A stretch of DNA of 64,000 nt from Modestobacter sp. VKM Ac-2982 (lineage in GTDB: Bacteria > Actinomycetota > Actinomycetes > Mycobacteriales > Geodermatophilaceae): the NCBI RefSeq assembly GCF_026967935.1, contig NZ_JAPVBL010000005.1:124001-188000 (forward strand), read 5' to 3'. The notes beneath the pieces are model-generated. The model saw nothing but the letters and a program-made list of their open reading frames with translations. It did not search any database and had not been told where the DNA came from. Position 1 is the stretch's first letter; each line of letters starts with the position of its first letter. The position numbers and the translations under genes were made by a program. Shown piece after piece: positions 54,196-62,127 of this stretch.

Positions 54196-55098
54196 TCAGC
54201 TGGTCACCTGCCCGGTCGCGACGATGTCCGTCGGTTCCGACGGAGCCTGTCGACCGGGCTCGATGCTGACGGCGTAGGAGGGGTACTCGTCGAGTCCGGT
54301 CGCCGCTGAGCCTACGGTTCGCAGGTCCATCTCAGAAGTGACCACGTCGAACGTGCCGATGGCCACCGCGGGACCATCGGGCAACCCCCAGACGACGTAA
54401 GTGCTCTCGCTGGGGTCGTTGACCGGCAGACCGTCGGCCAGCACCTGCAGCTGACCGTCCCGCGCGACGACGGTGGCGAGGTCCGCCCCGTCCTCGTCCC
54501 CGACGAGCGGGGCGATGGTGGCCTGCCCCGGCTCCAGGAGCGCGTCCAGCACCTGGGCCTGCTCGGCCGCTGCGGCCACGGCCTCGTCGCGGGCGCTGGT
54601 GAGCGCGACGTTCCAGGCGCCCAGCGCCAGCACCGCGGCCACCCCGGCGGCGACCAGAGCGGTCGGCAGCACCCGCTTCCAGGCCGGGCGGGGGTCGGCG
54701 AACCGGGCAGGCAGGGGCAGCTGCAGGTCCCGTGCGGAGGTGCTGCCCGTGCCGGCGCGCGGGGGGGCCGACCGGGCGGCGGGACGGGTCGGCGCAGCCG
54801 GGGACTGCTCACGCCGACGCTCGGGGAGGGTGTTCTGCGGCAGCTGCTCGGTCTCCTCGACCGCTGCGCGCAGCCGGTCGCGGAGCGCGTCCGACGGCTC
54901 CGCCTGGGGCAGGTCGCTGGACATCGCCGTCATCACCTCGGCGGTCTCGGCGACCGTGTCCGCGCAGCGGTCACAGTCGGCGAGGTGGGCGGCGAAGAGG
55001 TCCTCGTCCTCGGGCTCGAGGGCGTGCAGCGCCCAGCCGACGGCGAGCTCCTCCCAGCGGCGGTGCTCGTCGTCCTGGCCGCTCGCCGGTGCGGTCAT
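54196..55098 (-). CDS. RskA-type anti-sigma factor
   Basis: Membrane protein that holds its sigma factor until released by proteolysis. 300 residues. An N-terminal zinc anti-sigma domain (about 1-80) carries the H-x3-C-x2-C motif in AAHLADCDRCADT. A disordered Pro/Arg stretch leads to one membrane helix (PTALVAAGVAAVLALGAWNV, near residue 155). The outside C-terminal domain of RskA type follows (STYVVWGLPDGPAVAIGTF). ATG at 55098 overlaps the sigma-factor stop by 4 bp. Confidence 0.92.
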   Translation of the reverse strand: MTAPASGQDDEHRRWEELAVGWALHALEPEDEDLFAAHLADCDRCADTVAETAEVMTAMSSDLPQAEPSDALRDRLRAAVEETEQLPQNTLPERRREQSPAAPTRPAARSAPPRAGTGSTSARDLQLPLPARFADPRPAWKRVLPTALVAAGVAAVLALGAWNVALTSARDEAVAAAAEQAQVLDALLEPGQATIAPLVGDEDGADLATVVARDGQLQVLADGLPVNDPSESTYVVWGLPDGPAVAIGTFDVVTSEMDLRTVGSAATGLDEYPSYAVSIEPGRQAPSEPTDIVATGQVTS

Positions 55099-55721
55099 CG
55101 GGGGCCCCCGTCGGCCGGCGTGACCCCGGGCAACCCCGTGCCGAGCGTCTCCTTGAGCCGGCGCATGCCGGCCAGCATCCGGGTCTTGACCGTCCCCAGC
55201 GGGGTGCCGGTCAGGGCGGCCACCTCCCGCTGGGTGTACCCGCCGTAGTAGGCCAAGGTCAGCGCCTCCCGTTGCGGATCAGGCAGGGAGCGCAGCGCCG
55301 TCCGCACGCGACCGGCCTCCACCCGCTCCCAGGCCTCGTCCTCGACGTCGTGTGTCTCGGTCGGTGCCGCGAGCGCCATGTCCTCCTCCGCCCGTGCCGT
55401 GCGGCGGCGGTGCGACTCCTCACGCCGGACGGCGTCCACCGCCTTGTGGTGGACCATGGTCAGCACCCAGGAGGCGACGCTGCCCCGGCTGCCGTCGAAG
55501 GCCCCGGGGTTGCGCCAGATGCCCAGGAAGACGTCCTGGAGCACGTCCTCGGCCAGCACCTCGTCGGCCAGCACCCGGCGGGCCAGGGCGAAGGCCGGGC
55601 GCCGGAAGCGCAGGTACAGGTCGTCGACCGCCGTGCGGTCACCGGCCGCCATCCGGCGGACCAGTTCGAGGTCGGCTGCGCCGTCCTCGGGACTGCGCAC
55701 TGGTCGGCTCACGAGGCCCAT
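55095..55721 (-). CDS. ECF RNA polymerase sigma factor, SigK-type
   Basis: About 208 residues. Region 2 reads YLRFRRPAFALARRVLADEV and DVLQDVFLGIWRNPGAFD. After the WVLTMVHHKAVDAVRR segment, region 4 is LRSLPDPQREALTLAYYGGY with the YTQREVAALTGTPLGTVKTRM helix-turn-helix. The partner RskA-type anti-sigma supports a SigK-like (ECF19) class. ATG at 55721 was chosen; in-frame GTGs at 55712 and 55766 are alternatives, and none has a strong ribosome site. No SigK-type promoter was found nearby. Confidence 0.9.
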   Translation of the reverse strand: MGLVSRPVRSPEDGAADLELVRRMAAGDRTAVDDLYLRFRRPAFALARRVLADEVLAEDVLQDVFLGIWRNPGAFDGSRGSVASWVLTMVHHKAVDAVRREESHRRRTARAEEDMALAAPTETHDVEDEAWERVEAGRVRTALRSLPDPQREALTLAYYGGYTQREVAALTGTPLGTVKTRMLAGMRRLKETLGTGLPGVTPADGGPR

Positions 55722-55893
55722 GGTCACACGCGGCGTTCGGCACGTCGGCGCTGATCGGTTCACCACCTCGTGCCGGGCTCGGCGACGGCGTCAGGCCGTG
55801 TCGGGTGTCGACTCCTGGGGCGCATGTGACCGGTGTGACGCGACACGCCGAGACCATGCGTGACCAAGGGCCGTTCTGGGTCGTTAAGGAGGC

Positions 55894-56409
55894 ATGCCCC
55901 GCCACTCGATGTCCGGCTGCACCGCTCGGACGACGTTCCACCTCATCGGCCCCCAGTCCTGGACGGCCGTCCCGGCCGCCCTGGTCTACGACTCCACCGA
56001 CCCGTTCGCGGTGCGCGTCCGCTTCGGCGACGACAGCGCGGCGGAGGTCGACGTCCACGACGACGAGGCGGCCACGCAGGCACCCGACCTCGACGACACG
56101 GACCCGGACGACGAGGGCAGCGTCGAGTGGCTGCTCAGCCGCGACCTGCTGCGGGCCGGCCTGATCGGACCGGTCGGCGAGGGGGACGTCCGGCTGTGGC
56201 CGGCCCGCAACGGGCTGGACGTGCTCTTCCTGCAGCTGCGTGCCCCCTCGGGCGAGGCGCTGTTCGAGGTGTCCGGCGCCGCGGTCGGCCAGTTCCTGCG
56301 CGAGACCGACGCCCTGGTGCCGGTCGGCGCGGAGAGCGAGCTCCTGCAGGTCGACGAGGAGCTCACCGCGCTGCTGCGCGGCGGCACCGACAACCCCACG
56401 TCGCACTGA
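55894..56409 (+). CDS. SsgA-family sporulation/cell-division protein
   Basis: SsgA-like proteins guide septum placement with FtsZ in sporulating or complex actinobacteria. The 171-residue protein has the SALP core: FHLIGPQSWTAVPAALVYD, PFAVRVRFGDDS, VEWLLSRDLLRAGLIGPVGEGDVRLWPA and EVSGAAVGQFLRETDALVPVGAESE. An acidic insert of about 20 residues (near 52-73, DDEAATQ through DDEG) is unusual for SsgB. The first ATG (55894) has AAGGAGG only 1 nt upstream; a second in-frame ATG lies at 55909. The gene diverges from the SigK-type operon. Confidence 0.88.
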   Translation: MPRHSMSGCTARTTFHLIGPQSWTAVPAALVYDSTDPFAVRVRFGDDSAAEVDVHDDEAATQAPDLDDTDPDDEGSVEWLLSRDLLRAGLIGPVGEGDVRLWPARNGLDVLFLQLRAPSGEALFEVSGAAVGQFLRETDALVPVGAESELLQVDEELTALLRGGTDNPTSH

Positions 56410-56469
56410 CCTCCACGCGCCGCTGACCAGCGAAGACCCCCGTTCCGACACCCCCCGGACCCCCCCGGT

Positions 56470-56498
56470 TTGGAGGCCCGAATCGGGTCGGTTAGAGT
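56470..56498 (+). promoter_or_regulatory. Predicted promoter of the tRNA-Gly/Cys/Val cluster
   Basis: TTGGAG at 56470-56475 and TAGAGT at 56493-56498 are separated by exactly 17 bp. Transcription would start near 56505, about 24 bp before tRNA-Gly. Matches to the vegetative consensus are partial but spacing and position are good. Confidence 0.6.
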
Positions 56499-56528
56499 TC
56501 TCCCCGTAACGCGGACTTGATCCGTAAC

Positions 56529-56600
56529 GCGGACGTGGCTCAGTGGTAGAGCATCACCTTGCCAAGGTGAGGGTCGCGGGTTCGAATCCCGTCGTCCGCT
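56529..56600 (+). tRNA. tRNA-Gly (anticodon GCC)
   Basis: 72 nt: acceptor GCGGACG/CGTCCGC, anticodon stem CACCT/AGGTG with loop TGCCA in the TTGCCAA context, and T-loop GGTTCGAATCC. CCA is not encoded. The first bases GCGGAC also occur 18 bp upstream as part of a 13-bp direct repeat (CCGTAACGCGGAC at 56504 and 56522). Confidence 0.97.
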
Positions 56601-56642
56601 CGGAACCCCGGGCGTTGGTCTCTGGACCGGCGCCCGGTGTGC

Positions 56643-56713
56643 GGTGGAGTGGCCGAGAGGCGAGGCAACGGCCTGCAAAGCCGTCTACACGGGTTCAAAT
56701 CCCGTCTCCACCT
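56643..56713 (+). tRNA. tRNA-Cys (anticodon GCA)
   Basis: 71 nt: acceptor GGTGGAG/CTCCACC, anticodon stem ACGGC/GCCGT with loop CTGCAAA, and T-loop GGTTCAAATCC. Discriminator T, CCA not encoded. It lies 42 bp after tRNA-Gly and is probably co-transcribed. Confidence 0.97.
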
Positions 56714-56766
56714 CGTCTCCTCCACGGAGCACGGGTGTGGAGGCAGGCCGGTCGGCAGACCGGTAC

Positions 56767-56838
56767 GGGCGATTGGCGCAGCGGTAGCGCGCTTCCCTGA
56801 CACGGAAGAGGTCACTGGTTCGATCCCAGTATCGCCCA
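56767..56838 (+). tRNA. tRNA-Val (anticodon GAC)
   Basis: 72 nt: acceptor GGGCGAT/ATCGCCC, D-arm GGCGCAGCGGTAGCGC, anticodon stem CTTCC/GGAAG with loop CTGACAC, and T-loop GGTTCGATCC. The genome encodes CCA directly after it (56839-56841), unlike the two upstream tRNAs. A strong terminator follows. Confidence 0.97.
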
Positions 56839-56846
56839 CCAGCTCC

Positions 56847-56880
56847 AGCAGGCCCCAGGTCCACGGACCTGGGGCCTGCT
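56847..56880 (+). terminator. Terminator of the tRNA cluster
   Basis: A perfect 16-bp inverted repeat, AGCAGGCCCCAGGTCC with its complement, has only 2 nt between arms (15 bp with a 4-nt loop in practice). TGTCGTCTC follows. It starts 6 bp after the encoded CCA and also faces the convergent VOC gene. Confidence 0.87.
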
Positions 56881-56935
56881 GTCGTCTCGGGCAACAGCTC
56901 TGTGGGCGCTCCGGTACGACTGTGACGATCCCCAC

Positions 56936-57427
56936 TCAGCCGACCGGCACACCGTCCGCGGCCGCGCGGAGCGCCGCCACGTCCAGCTTGCGCATGCCGA
57001 GCATCGCCTGCACGGCACGCTGCGCCCGCGCCGGGTCCGGGTCGGCGAAGATCTCGGCCATGCCGGCCGGGACCACCTGCCAGGACAGTCCGTACCGGTC
57101 CTTCAGCCACCCGCACTGGCTCTCCTCTCCCCCGTCGCCGACGAGCCGGTCCCAGTACCGGTCGACCTCGGCCTGGTCGGCGCAGTCGATCTGGAAGGAG
57201 ACGGCCTCGGTGAAGGGCAACTGCGGGCCACCGTTGATCCCGACGAACCGCTGGCCGGCGAGCTCGAACTCCACCGTCATCACCGACCCGGTCGGGCCGG
57301 GCGCCCCCTCCGGGTACCGGGTGACGTCGATCACCCGCCCCGCCCCGAACACGTCGATGTAGTACTGCGCCGCCTCCTCGGCCTGGGTGTCGAACCACAG
57401 GTTCGGGACGATCTTCTGCTGGGCCAT
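56936..57427 (-). CDS. VOC-family protein (PhnB / 3-demethylubiquinone methyltransferase-like domain)
   Basis: 163 residues of the vicinal-oxygen-chelate fold. It begins QKIVPNLWFDTQAEEAAQYY and has MTVEFELAGQRFVGINGGP, VDRYWDRLVGDGGEESQCGWLKDRYGLSWQ and PARAQRAVQAMLGMRKLD. These are the marks of the PhnB/glyoxalase-like DUF with no proven activity. The name 3-demethylubiquinone methyltransferase in databases is likely misleading. ATG at 57427. Confidence 0.9.
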   Translation of the reverse strand: MAQQKIVPNLWFDTQAEEAAQYYIDVFGAGRVIDVTRYPEGAPGPTGSVMTVEFELAGQRFVGINGGPQLPFTEAVSFQIDCADQAEVDRYWDRLVGDGGEESQCGWLKDRYGLSWQVVPAGMAEIFADPDPARAQRAVQAMLGMRKLDVAALRAAADGVPVG

Positions 57428-57508
57428 CTCAGCTCCGCTCCTCGACCGGCACCCCGCACCGGGGTCTGAAGTGAGGACTGCACCGGCCGGCGGAACTCAT
57501 CGCCGCGG

Positions 57509-58105
57509 TCAGCGCGTGGCCGGCTCCACCCGCTCGGTCCAGAACCGCTGCACCTGCTCCGCCAGCGCCGCTCGCCCACCGTCGTTGTGCAGCACGACGT
57601 CGGCGACCGCACGGCGCTGCTCGTCGGTGGCCTGGCTGGCGATCCGGGCCCGCGCGTCGGCGGCGGACAGCCCCCGGTCCAGCAGCCGGGCCACCCGCGT
57701 CTCCGGATCGGTCTCCACGACGAGCACGAGGTCGAAGGAGCCCGCCTGGCCGGTCTCCACGAGCAGGGGCACGTCCTGCACCACGACCGACCCCGATGGT
57801 GCGGCAGCGGCCAGCTCAGCGGCGCGGGCGCGGACCCGGGGGTGGACGATCGCATCCAGCCGGGCCCGGGCGGCGGGATCGGCGAAGACGACCGCGGCGA
57901 GGGCCGCGCGGTCCAGCGCACCGTCCTCGGCGAGCACGTCGGACCCGAACTCCTCGGCGATCGCCGCCAGCCCCGGCGTGCCGGGCGCCACGACCTCCCG
58001 AGCCAGTCGGTCGGCGTCCACGACGACCGCACCGCGTTCGGCCAGCAGGGCCGCCACGGTGCTCTTCCCCGAACCGATGCCCCCGGTCAACCCGATCTTC
58101 AGCAC
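57509..58105 (-). CDS. coaE: Dephospho-CoA kinase
   Basis: Last step of coenzyme A synthesis. The 198-residue protein has the P-loop GLTGGIGSGKSTVA at the N-terminus. DADRLAREVVAPGTPGL, the FADPAARARLDAIVHPRVR lid segment and VVQDVPLLVETG follow. Many actinobacteria fuse a C-terminal UPF0157 domain; this one does not. It lies downstream of rpsA, as in mycobacteria, but a small plus-strand ORF and terminators lie between. Confidence 0.95.
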   Translation of the reverse strand: MLKIGLTGGIGSGKSTVAALLAERGAVVVDADRLAREVVAPGTPGLAAIAEEFGSDVLAEDGALDRAALAAVVFADPAARARLDAIVHPRVRARAAELAAAAPSGSVVVQDVPLLVETGQAGSFDLVLVVETDPETRVARLLDRGLSAADARARIASQATDEQRRAVADVVLHNDGGRAALAEQVQRFWTERVEPATR

Positions 58106-58257
58106 GGGCCGACCTTAGGAGGGCGCACCCCACCCGCAGGTCTCGGGGAGGTCACGGCGACGCCACCCTCGGCGCGTCGCACCAGTCACACCAGTCACAG
58201 GACCTACCTTTCGTCCCGGTGGACTTCCCCCGCCACAGGAGAGAGGCAGAACCGACC

Positions 58258-58515
58258 ATGTCCCGTTCCACGCTCGATGGCGCACTGTCGGCCGCTGGCA
58301 CTCCCCGCCGTGGTCGGCACCGGCTCGACAACCCCGCCGGGGTGCGCTGCTCGGACCTGCCGGGCGTGCGCGAGCGCCTGCCGCAGAGCCGCCGGGGAGC
58401 CGCGTTCTTCCGCGCCCTGATCCCCAGCGTCCGCTCCGGCAGGCACACCTGGGACTTCCTGGCCAACGCCGGCGGCCGTCCGCGGACCGCGTTCGCCATC
58501 ATCCTCAGCCTCTGA
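58258..58515 (+). CDS. Small hypothetical basic protein
   Basis: 85 residues with no family I recognise: Arg/Ser-rich start, NPAGVRCSDLPGVRERLPQS centre and a TWDFLANAGGRPRTAF end. ATG at 58258 has AGGAGAGAGG about 12-20 nt upstream. It is net basic, has no membrane segment and lies alone between coaE and rpsA, both on the other strand. It may be real but could be a chance GC-rich frame. Confidence 0.45.
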   Translation: MSRSTLDGALSAAGTPRRGRHRLDNPAGVRCSDLPGVRERLPQSRRGAAFFRALIPSVRSGRHTWDFLANAGGRPRTAFAIILSL

Positions 58516-58683
58516 CGCAGGGCGCCGGGCCGCATCGTCCGCGAACGCGCGGCAGGCCGCTGCGGGCGCGCGCGATCCACGGCTGAGCCGCCCCCGCAGC
58601 CCGCCCGCCGACGGCGGGCGCACGAGCCAGGGCCGCGCCACCGTCCGACGGCTCAGGGCTCAGTGCTGAGCCACGAACAGCCA

Positions 58684-58716
58684 CGACCCCGTCGACCTCC
58701 ACGGTCGACGGGGTCG
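58684..58716 (+). terminator. Hairpin downstream of the small ORF
   Basis: A 14-bp perfect stem, CGACCCCGTCGACC with its complement, closes a 5-nt TCCAC loop. It could end the small plus-strand transcript or act on both strands. Confidence 0.7.
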
Positions 58717-58766
58717 TCGCGCTGCGGGTGACCGACCGGCAGGTCGGCCCACCCTCCTGCACAGAC

Positions 58767-58806
58767 GACCGTGCGCCGCCCACCCGGAGGTGGACGGCGC
58801 ACGGTC
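58767..58806 (-). terminator. Terminator of rpsA
   Basis: Outer arms GACCGTGCGCCG and CGGCGCACGGTC (12 bp) enclose an inner CCACC/GGTGG stem. It lies 26 bp beyond the rpsA stop on the rpsA strand. Confidence 0.75.
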
Positions 58807-58832
58807 AGGTGCTGCTCAGCCGAGCTGCGGGG

Positions 58833-60299
58833 TCACTCGCCGCCGGCGAGCTTGGCCCGCAGGGCCGCCAGTGCCTCGTCGGAGGCGAGGGTGCCACCGG
58901 TCGAGGGGGCGTCCGGCGTGTCGACCGGCTCGCTGGAGTAGCTGCCGCCGGCCGCAGCCTCGGCGTCGGCCTCCTTGGCCGCCGCGATCTGCTTGCGGTG
59001 CGCCTCGAACCGGGCCTGCGCCTCGGCGTACTGCCGCTCCCACGTCTCGCGGGCCTCGTCGTAGCCCTCGAGCCACTCGCCGGTGGAGGCGTCGAAGCCC
59101 TCGGGGTAGACGTAGTTGCCCTGCTCGTCGTACTGCGCGGCCATGCCGTAGGCGGCCGGGTCGAACTGCTCCTCGTCGCCGACGACGCCCTCGTTGGCCT
59201 GCTTGAGGGACAGCGAGATGCGACGACGGTCCAGGTCGATGTCGATGACCTTGACCAGGATCTCGTCGCCGACCTGCACGACCTGCTCCGGGATCTCCAC
59301 GTGGCGCTCGGCCAGCTCGGAGATGTGCACCAGGCCCTCGATGCCCTCGTCGACGCGCACGAACGCACCGAAGGGGACCAGCTTGGTGACCTTGCCCGGC
59401 ACGACCTGACCGATCTGGTGCGTGCGGGCGAACTGACGCCACGGGTCTTCCTGGGTCGCCTTCAGCGACAGCGAGACCCGCTCACGGTCCAGGTCGACGT
59501 CGAGGACCTCGACGGTGACCTCCTGGCCGACCTCGACGACCTCGGACGGGTGGTCGATGTGCTTCCAGGACAGCTCGGAGACGTGCACCAGACCATCGAC
59601 GCCACCCAGGTCCACGAAGGCACCGAAGTTGACGATCGAGGAGACGACGCCCGTGCGGACCTGGCCCTTGGCGAGCTTGTTGAGGAACTCGCTGCGGACC
59701 TCGGACTGGGTCTGCTCCAGCCACTGACGACGGGAGAGCACGACGTTGTTGCGGTTCTTGTCGAGCTCGATGATCTTCGCCTCGAGCTCGCGGCCCACGT
59801 AGGGCTGCAGGTCGCGGACGCGACGCATCTCGACCAGCGAGGCGGGGAGGAACCCGCGCAGGCCGATGTCGAGGATGAGGCCGCCCTTGACGACCTCGAT
59901 GACGGTGCCGGTGACGACCTCGTCAGCTTCCTTCTTGGCCTCGATCGTGCCCCAGGCGCGCTCGTACTGAGCCCGCTTCTTGGACAGGATGAGCCGGCCT
60001 TCCTTGTCCTCCTTCTGGAGGACGAGGGCTTCCACCTCGTCGCCGACCTTGACGACCTCGGTCGGGTCGACGTCGTGCTTGATGGACAGCTCACGCGAGG
60101 GGATGACGCCCTCGGTCTTGTAGCCGATGTCCAGCAGCACCTCGTCCCGGTCGACCTTGACGATGATGCCTTCGACGATGTCGCCGTCGTTGAAGTACTT
60201 GATCGTCTGGTCGATCGCGGCGAGGAAGTCCTCGGCGGTGCCGATGTCGTTCACCGCGATCTGGGGGGTGCTGTCGGGACGGACCTGAGTGGAGGTCAT
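58833..60299 (-). CDS. rpsA: 30S ribosomal protein S1
   Basis: Binds mRNA at the ribosome for initiation. 488 residues with four S1/OB domains: [60 protein letters not shown] and [20 protein letters not shown]. Repeated [20 protein letters not shown] and SLSLK endings are also present. Four domains rather than six is normal for actinobacteria. The C-terminal 120 residues are acidic, Ala/Gln/Tyr-rich and probably disordered. ATG at 60299. Confidence 0.97.
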   Translation of the reverse strand: MTSTQVRPDSTPQIAVNDIGTAEDFLAAIDQTIKYFNDGDIVEGIIVKVDRDEVLLDIGYKTEGVIPSRELSIKHDVDPTEVVKVGDEVEALVLQKEDKEGRLILSKKRAQYERAWGTIEAKKEADEVVTGTVIEVVKGGLILDIGLRGFLPASLVEMRRVRDLQPYVGRELEAKIIELDKNRNNVVLSRRQWLEQTQSEVRSEFLNKLAKGQVRTGVVSSIVNFGAFVDLGGVDGLVHVSELSWKHIDHPSEVVEVGQEVTVEVLDVDLDRERVSLSLKATQEDPWRQFARTHQIGQVVPGKVTKLVPFGAFVRVDEGIEGLVHISELAERHVEIPEQVVQVGDEILVKVIDIDLDRRRISLSLKQANEGVVGDEEQFDPAAYGMAAQYDEQGNYVYPEGFDASTGEWLEGYDEARETWERQYAEAQARFEAHRKQIAAAKEADAEAAAGGSYSSEPVDTPDAPSTGGTLASDEALAALRAKLAGGE

Positions 60300-60529
60300 G
60301 TGGTCGAGTGCTCCGGACGGGGGATGCGTAGGGACAGGATCACCCGCGGCCGAGGACGACCGCGGGGAGGTTCACGGGAGACGGCGATGCCGACCCCCGC
60401 ACAGGGAGGTCGACGCCACAGACCTCTGGCGTGATCCCCATCGTACGGACCCGGCGAGGGGCGGTCCACCAGGGGTGTGGCCCGGCCGGGACGGTCGCCC
60501 ACCCGACGGCGTGTCACCATCGGCGCGTC

Positions 60530-61390
60530 ATGGACAGCACCCCCGCGCGCCCCTCCGTCGCCCCGCTGCCGTTGGCCGAGGACGGCTACCCGGCGGCCGG
60601 TGGGGTGACCCGCCGCGCGGCCGGCCCGGCCGAGTCCGCCCGGGCCAACCGGGGCTGGTGGGACGCCGCCGCACCGGCCTACCTCGCCGAGCACGGCAGC
60701 GACCTGGGCGACGCCGACTTCCTCTGGTGCCCCGAGGGGCTGCGGGAGGCCGACGCGCACCTGCTGGGCGAGGTCGCCGGGCGCCGGGTGCTGGAGATCG
60801 GCTGCGGGTCCGCGCCCTGCGCCCGCTGGCTGCGGACCGCCGGTGCGTCCCCGGTGGCCTTCGACGTGTCCGGGGGCATGCTCGCCCGCGCGGCGGAGCT
60901 GAACCGGTCCACCGGCATCGACGTTCCGCTGCTGCAGGCCGACGCGGGGGCGCTGCCCCTGGCGGACGCCAGCGTGGACCTGGCCTGCTCGGCCTTCGGC
61001 GGCCTGCCGTTCGTCGCCGACGCGCGGGCCGTGCTCGCCGAGGTCGCCCGGGTGCTGCGGCCGGGTGGCCGGTTGGTCGCCTCGGTGAACCACCCGATGC
61101 GGTGGCCGATGCCCGACTCCCCCGACCCGGCGGACCTGCGCGTCGTCTCCTCCTACTTCGACCGCGCGCCGTACGTGGAGACCGACGAGGCCGGGACGAC
61201 GGTCTACGTCGAGCACCACCGCACGATCGGTGACTGGGTGCGAGCCGTCGTCGGCGCCGGGTTCGTCCTGCGCGACCTCCTCGAACCCGAGTGGACGCCC
61301 GGGCGGACCGAGACCTGGGGGCAGTGGTCCCCGGAGCGCGGTGCGCTGATGCCCGGGACGCTGATCCTGGTATGCGACCTGCCCGGCTGA
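60530..61390 (+). CDS. Class I SAM-dependent methyltransferase
   Basis: 286 residues. The SAM-binding motif VLEIGCGSAPCARWL lies near residue 88 and VAFDVSGGML follows. LLQADAGALPLADASVDLACSAF is motif IV and VLRPGGRLVASVNHPMRW is the C-terminal strand. Substrate unknown; the RANRGWWDAAAPAY N-terminus is shared by actinobacterial methyltransferases annotated near rpsA. ATG at 60530; the frame is open further upstream but into the rpsA leader region. Confidence 0.88.
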   Translation: MDSTPARPSVAPLPLAEDGYPAAGGVTRRAAGPAESARANRGWWDAAAPAYLAEHGSDLGDADFLWCPEGLREADAHLLGEVAGRRVLEIGCGSAPCARWLRTAGASPVAFDVSGGMLARAAELNRSTGIDVPLLQADAGALPLADASVDLACSAFGGLPFVADARAVLAEVARVLRPGGRLVASVNHPMRWPMPDSPDPADLRVVSSYFDRAPYVETDEAGTTVYVEHHRTIGDWVRAVVGAGFVLRDLLEPEWTPGRTETWGQWSPERGALMPGTLILVCDLPG

Positions 61391-61488
61391 GCCGCCGTCG
61401 ACCTGCCGATCGGGGCGCGGACCTGCGAGGCTGTCCAGCGACACCGGCTCCGCCCGGTGACGCCGGACCGGAGCGAGGGAGCCGCGCG

Positions 61489-62055
61489 GTGGACCAGAGT
61501 GCACAGTCCGTCCTGGGCGATGCGACCGAGAGCGCCGTGGTGCTGTTGGTCCCGGACGCCGACCCGCTGGTCGACCCACACCGCCAGCAGTTCGACGTCT
61601 CCGCGTCCTGGGGGGTCCCGGCCCACCTGGCGGTCATCTACCCCTTCGTCACACCACGCCAGGTGGACGACGCCCTGCTGGCCGGTCTGGCCGAGCTCCT
61701 CGCGACAGAGCCCGCCTTCGACTGCACGTTCACCGGGACCGCGTGGTTCGGCGAGGAGATGCTCTACCTGGTCCCCGACCCCGAGGAGCCGTTCCGCCGG
61801 ATGACCCGGCGGGTGGCCGAGGCCTACCCCGACCACCAGCCGTTCCTGGGCGCGCACGGCGAACCGGTGCCGCACCTGAGCATCGGGCAACGTCGCCAGG
61901 GCGACCTGGCCGGCCTCGAGCAGGCCCAGAAGGTGCTGTGCGAGGCGATGCCGCTGCGGACCCGCATCGACACCGCCGCGTTCTACGCCGGCACCCGGGA
62001 GCCGGGCTCCTGGCACCAGGTCGCCACGTTCCCCCTGGGCCGCCCCACCAGCTGA
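61489..62055 (+). CDS. 2H phosphoesterase / 2'-5' RNA ligase-like protein
   Basis: 188 residues. Family feature: two H-x-S/T-like motifs, HLAVIYPFV near residue 44 and HLSIGQRR near residue 129. The first is degenerate (His-Leu-Ala), so catalytic activity needs testing. GTG at 61489 has GGGAG about 8 nt upstream. It may be co-transcribed with the methyltransferase before it and converges on polA. Confidence 0.8.
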   Translation: MDQSAQSVLGDATESAVVLLVPDADPLVDPHRQQFDVSASWGVPAHLAVIYPFVTPRQVDDALLAGLAELLATEPAFDCTFTGTAWFGEEMLYLVPDPEEPFRRMTRRVAEAYPDHQPFLGAHGEPVPHLSIGQRRQGDLAGLEQAQKVLCEAMPLRTRIDTAAFYAGTREPGSWHQVATFPLGRPTS

Positions 62056-62068
62056 GCGCCCCGCCCGT

Positions 62069-62126
62069 GGCCACGATGCAGTGGCCCGCGCCGAGCCTGC
62101 GAGGCGTGGGGGCATCGGGGTCCTTC
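62069..62126 (-). repeat. 3'-end structured repeat, copy 2 (after polA)
   Basis: After the polA stop the transcript reads GAAGGACCCCGATGCCCCC, then CTCGCAGGCTCG, then TGCATCGTGGCC. Arms GGACCCCGATGC (62123-62112) and GCATCGTGGCC (62079-62069) pair with one T mismatch. Compared with the copy after yebC, a C:G pair has become A:T and a T:A pair has become C:G, so pairing is kept. It lies between convergent genes and could act on both. Confidence 0.75.
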
Positions 62127-62127
62127 G

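Larger units (their letters stand above)
58516..58832. other. 317-bp intergenic region before rpsA, two hairpins
   Basis: Two strong hairpins are visible (listed separately). Between 58516 and 58683 there is GC-rich sequence with no convincing frame; the repeated CTCAG words near 58650-58675 are the only notable pattern. No promoter was identified. Confidence 0.6.

Noticed and set aside
55722-55893. A BldD box upstream of the SsgA-like gene
   Set aside because: GTGACCGGTGTGAC looks similar but fails the fixed C and A/T positions of the consensus.
56504-56534. The 13-bp repeat at tRNA-Gly as an attachment site
   Set aside because: The two copies are only 18 bp apart with nothing between them, so they are more likely a small local duplication.
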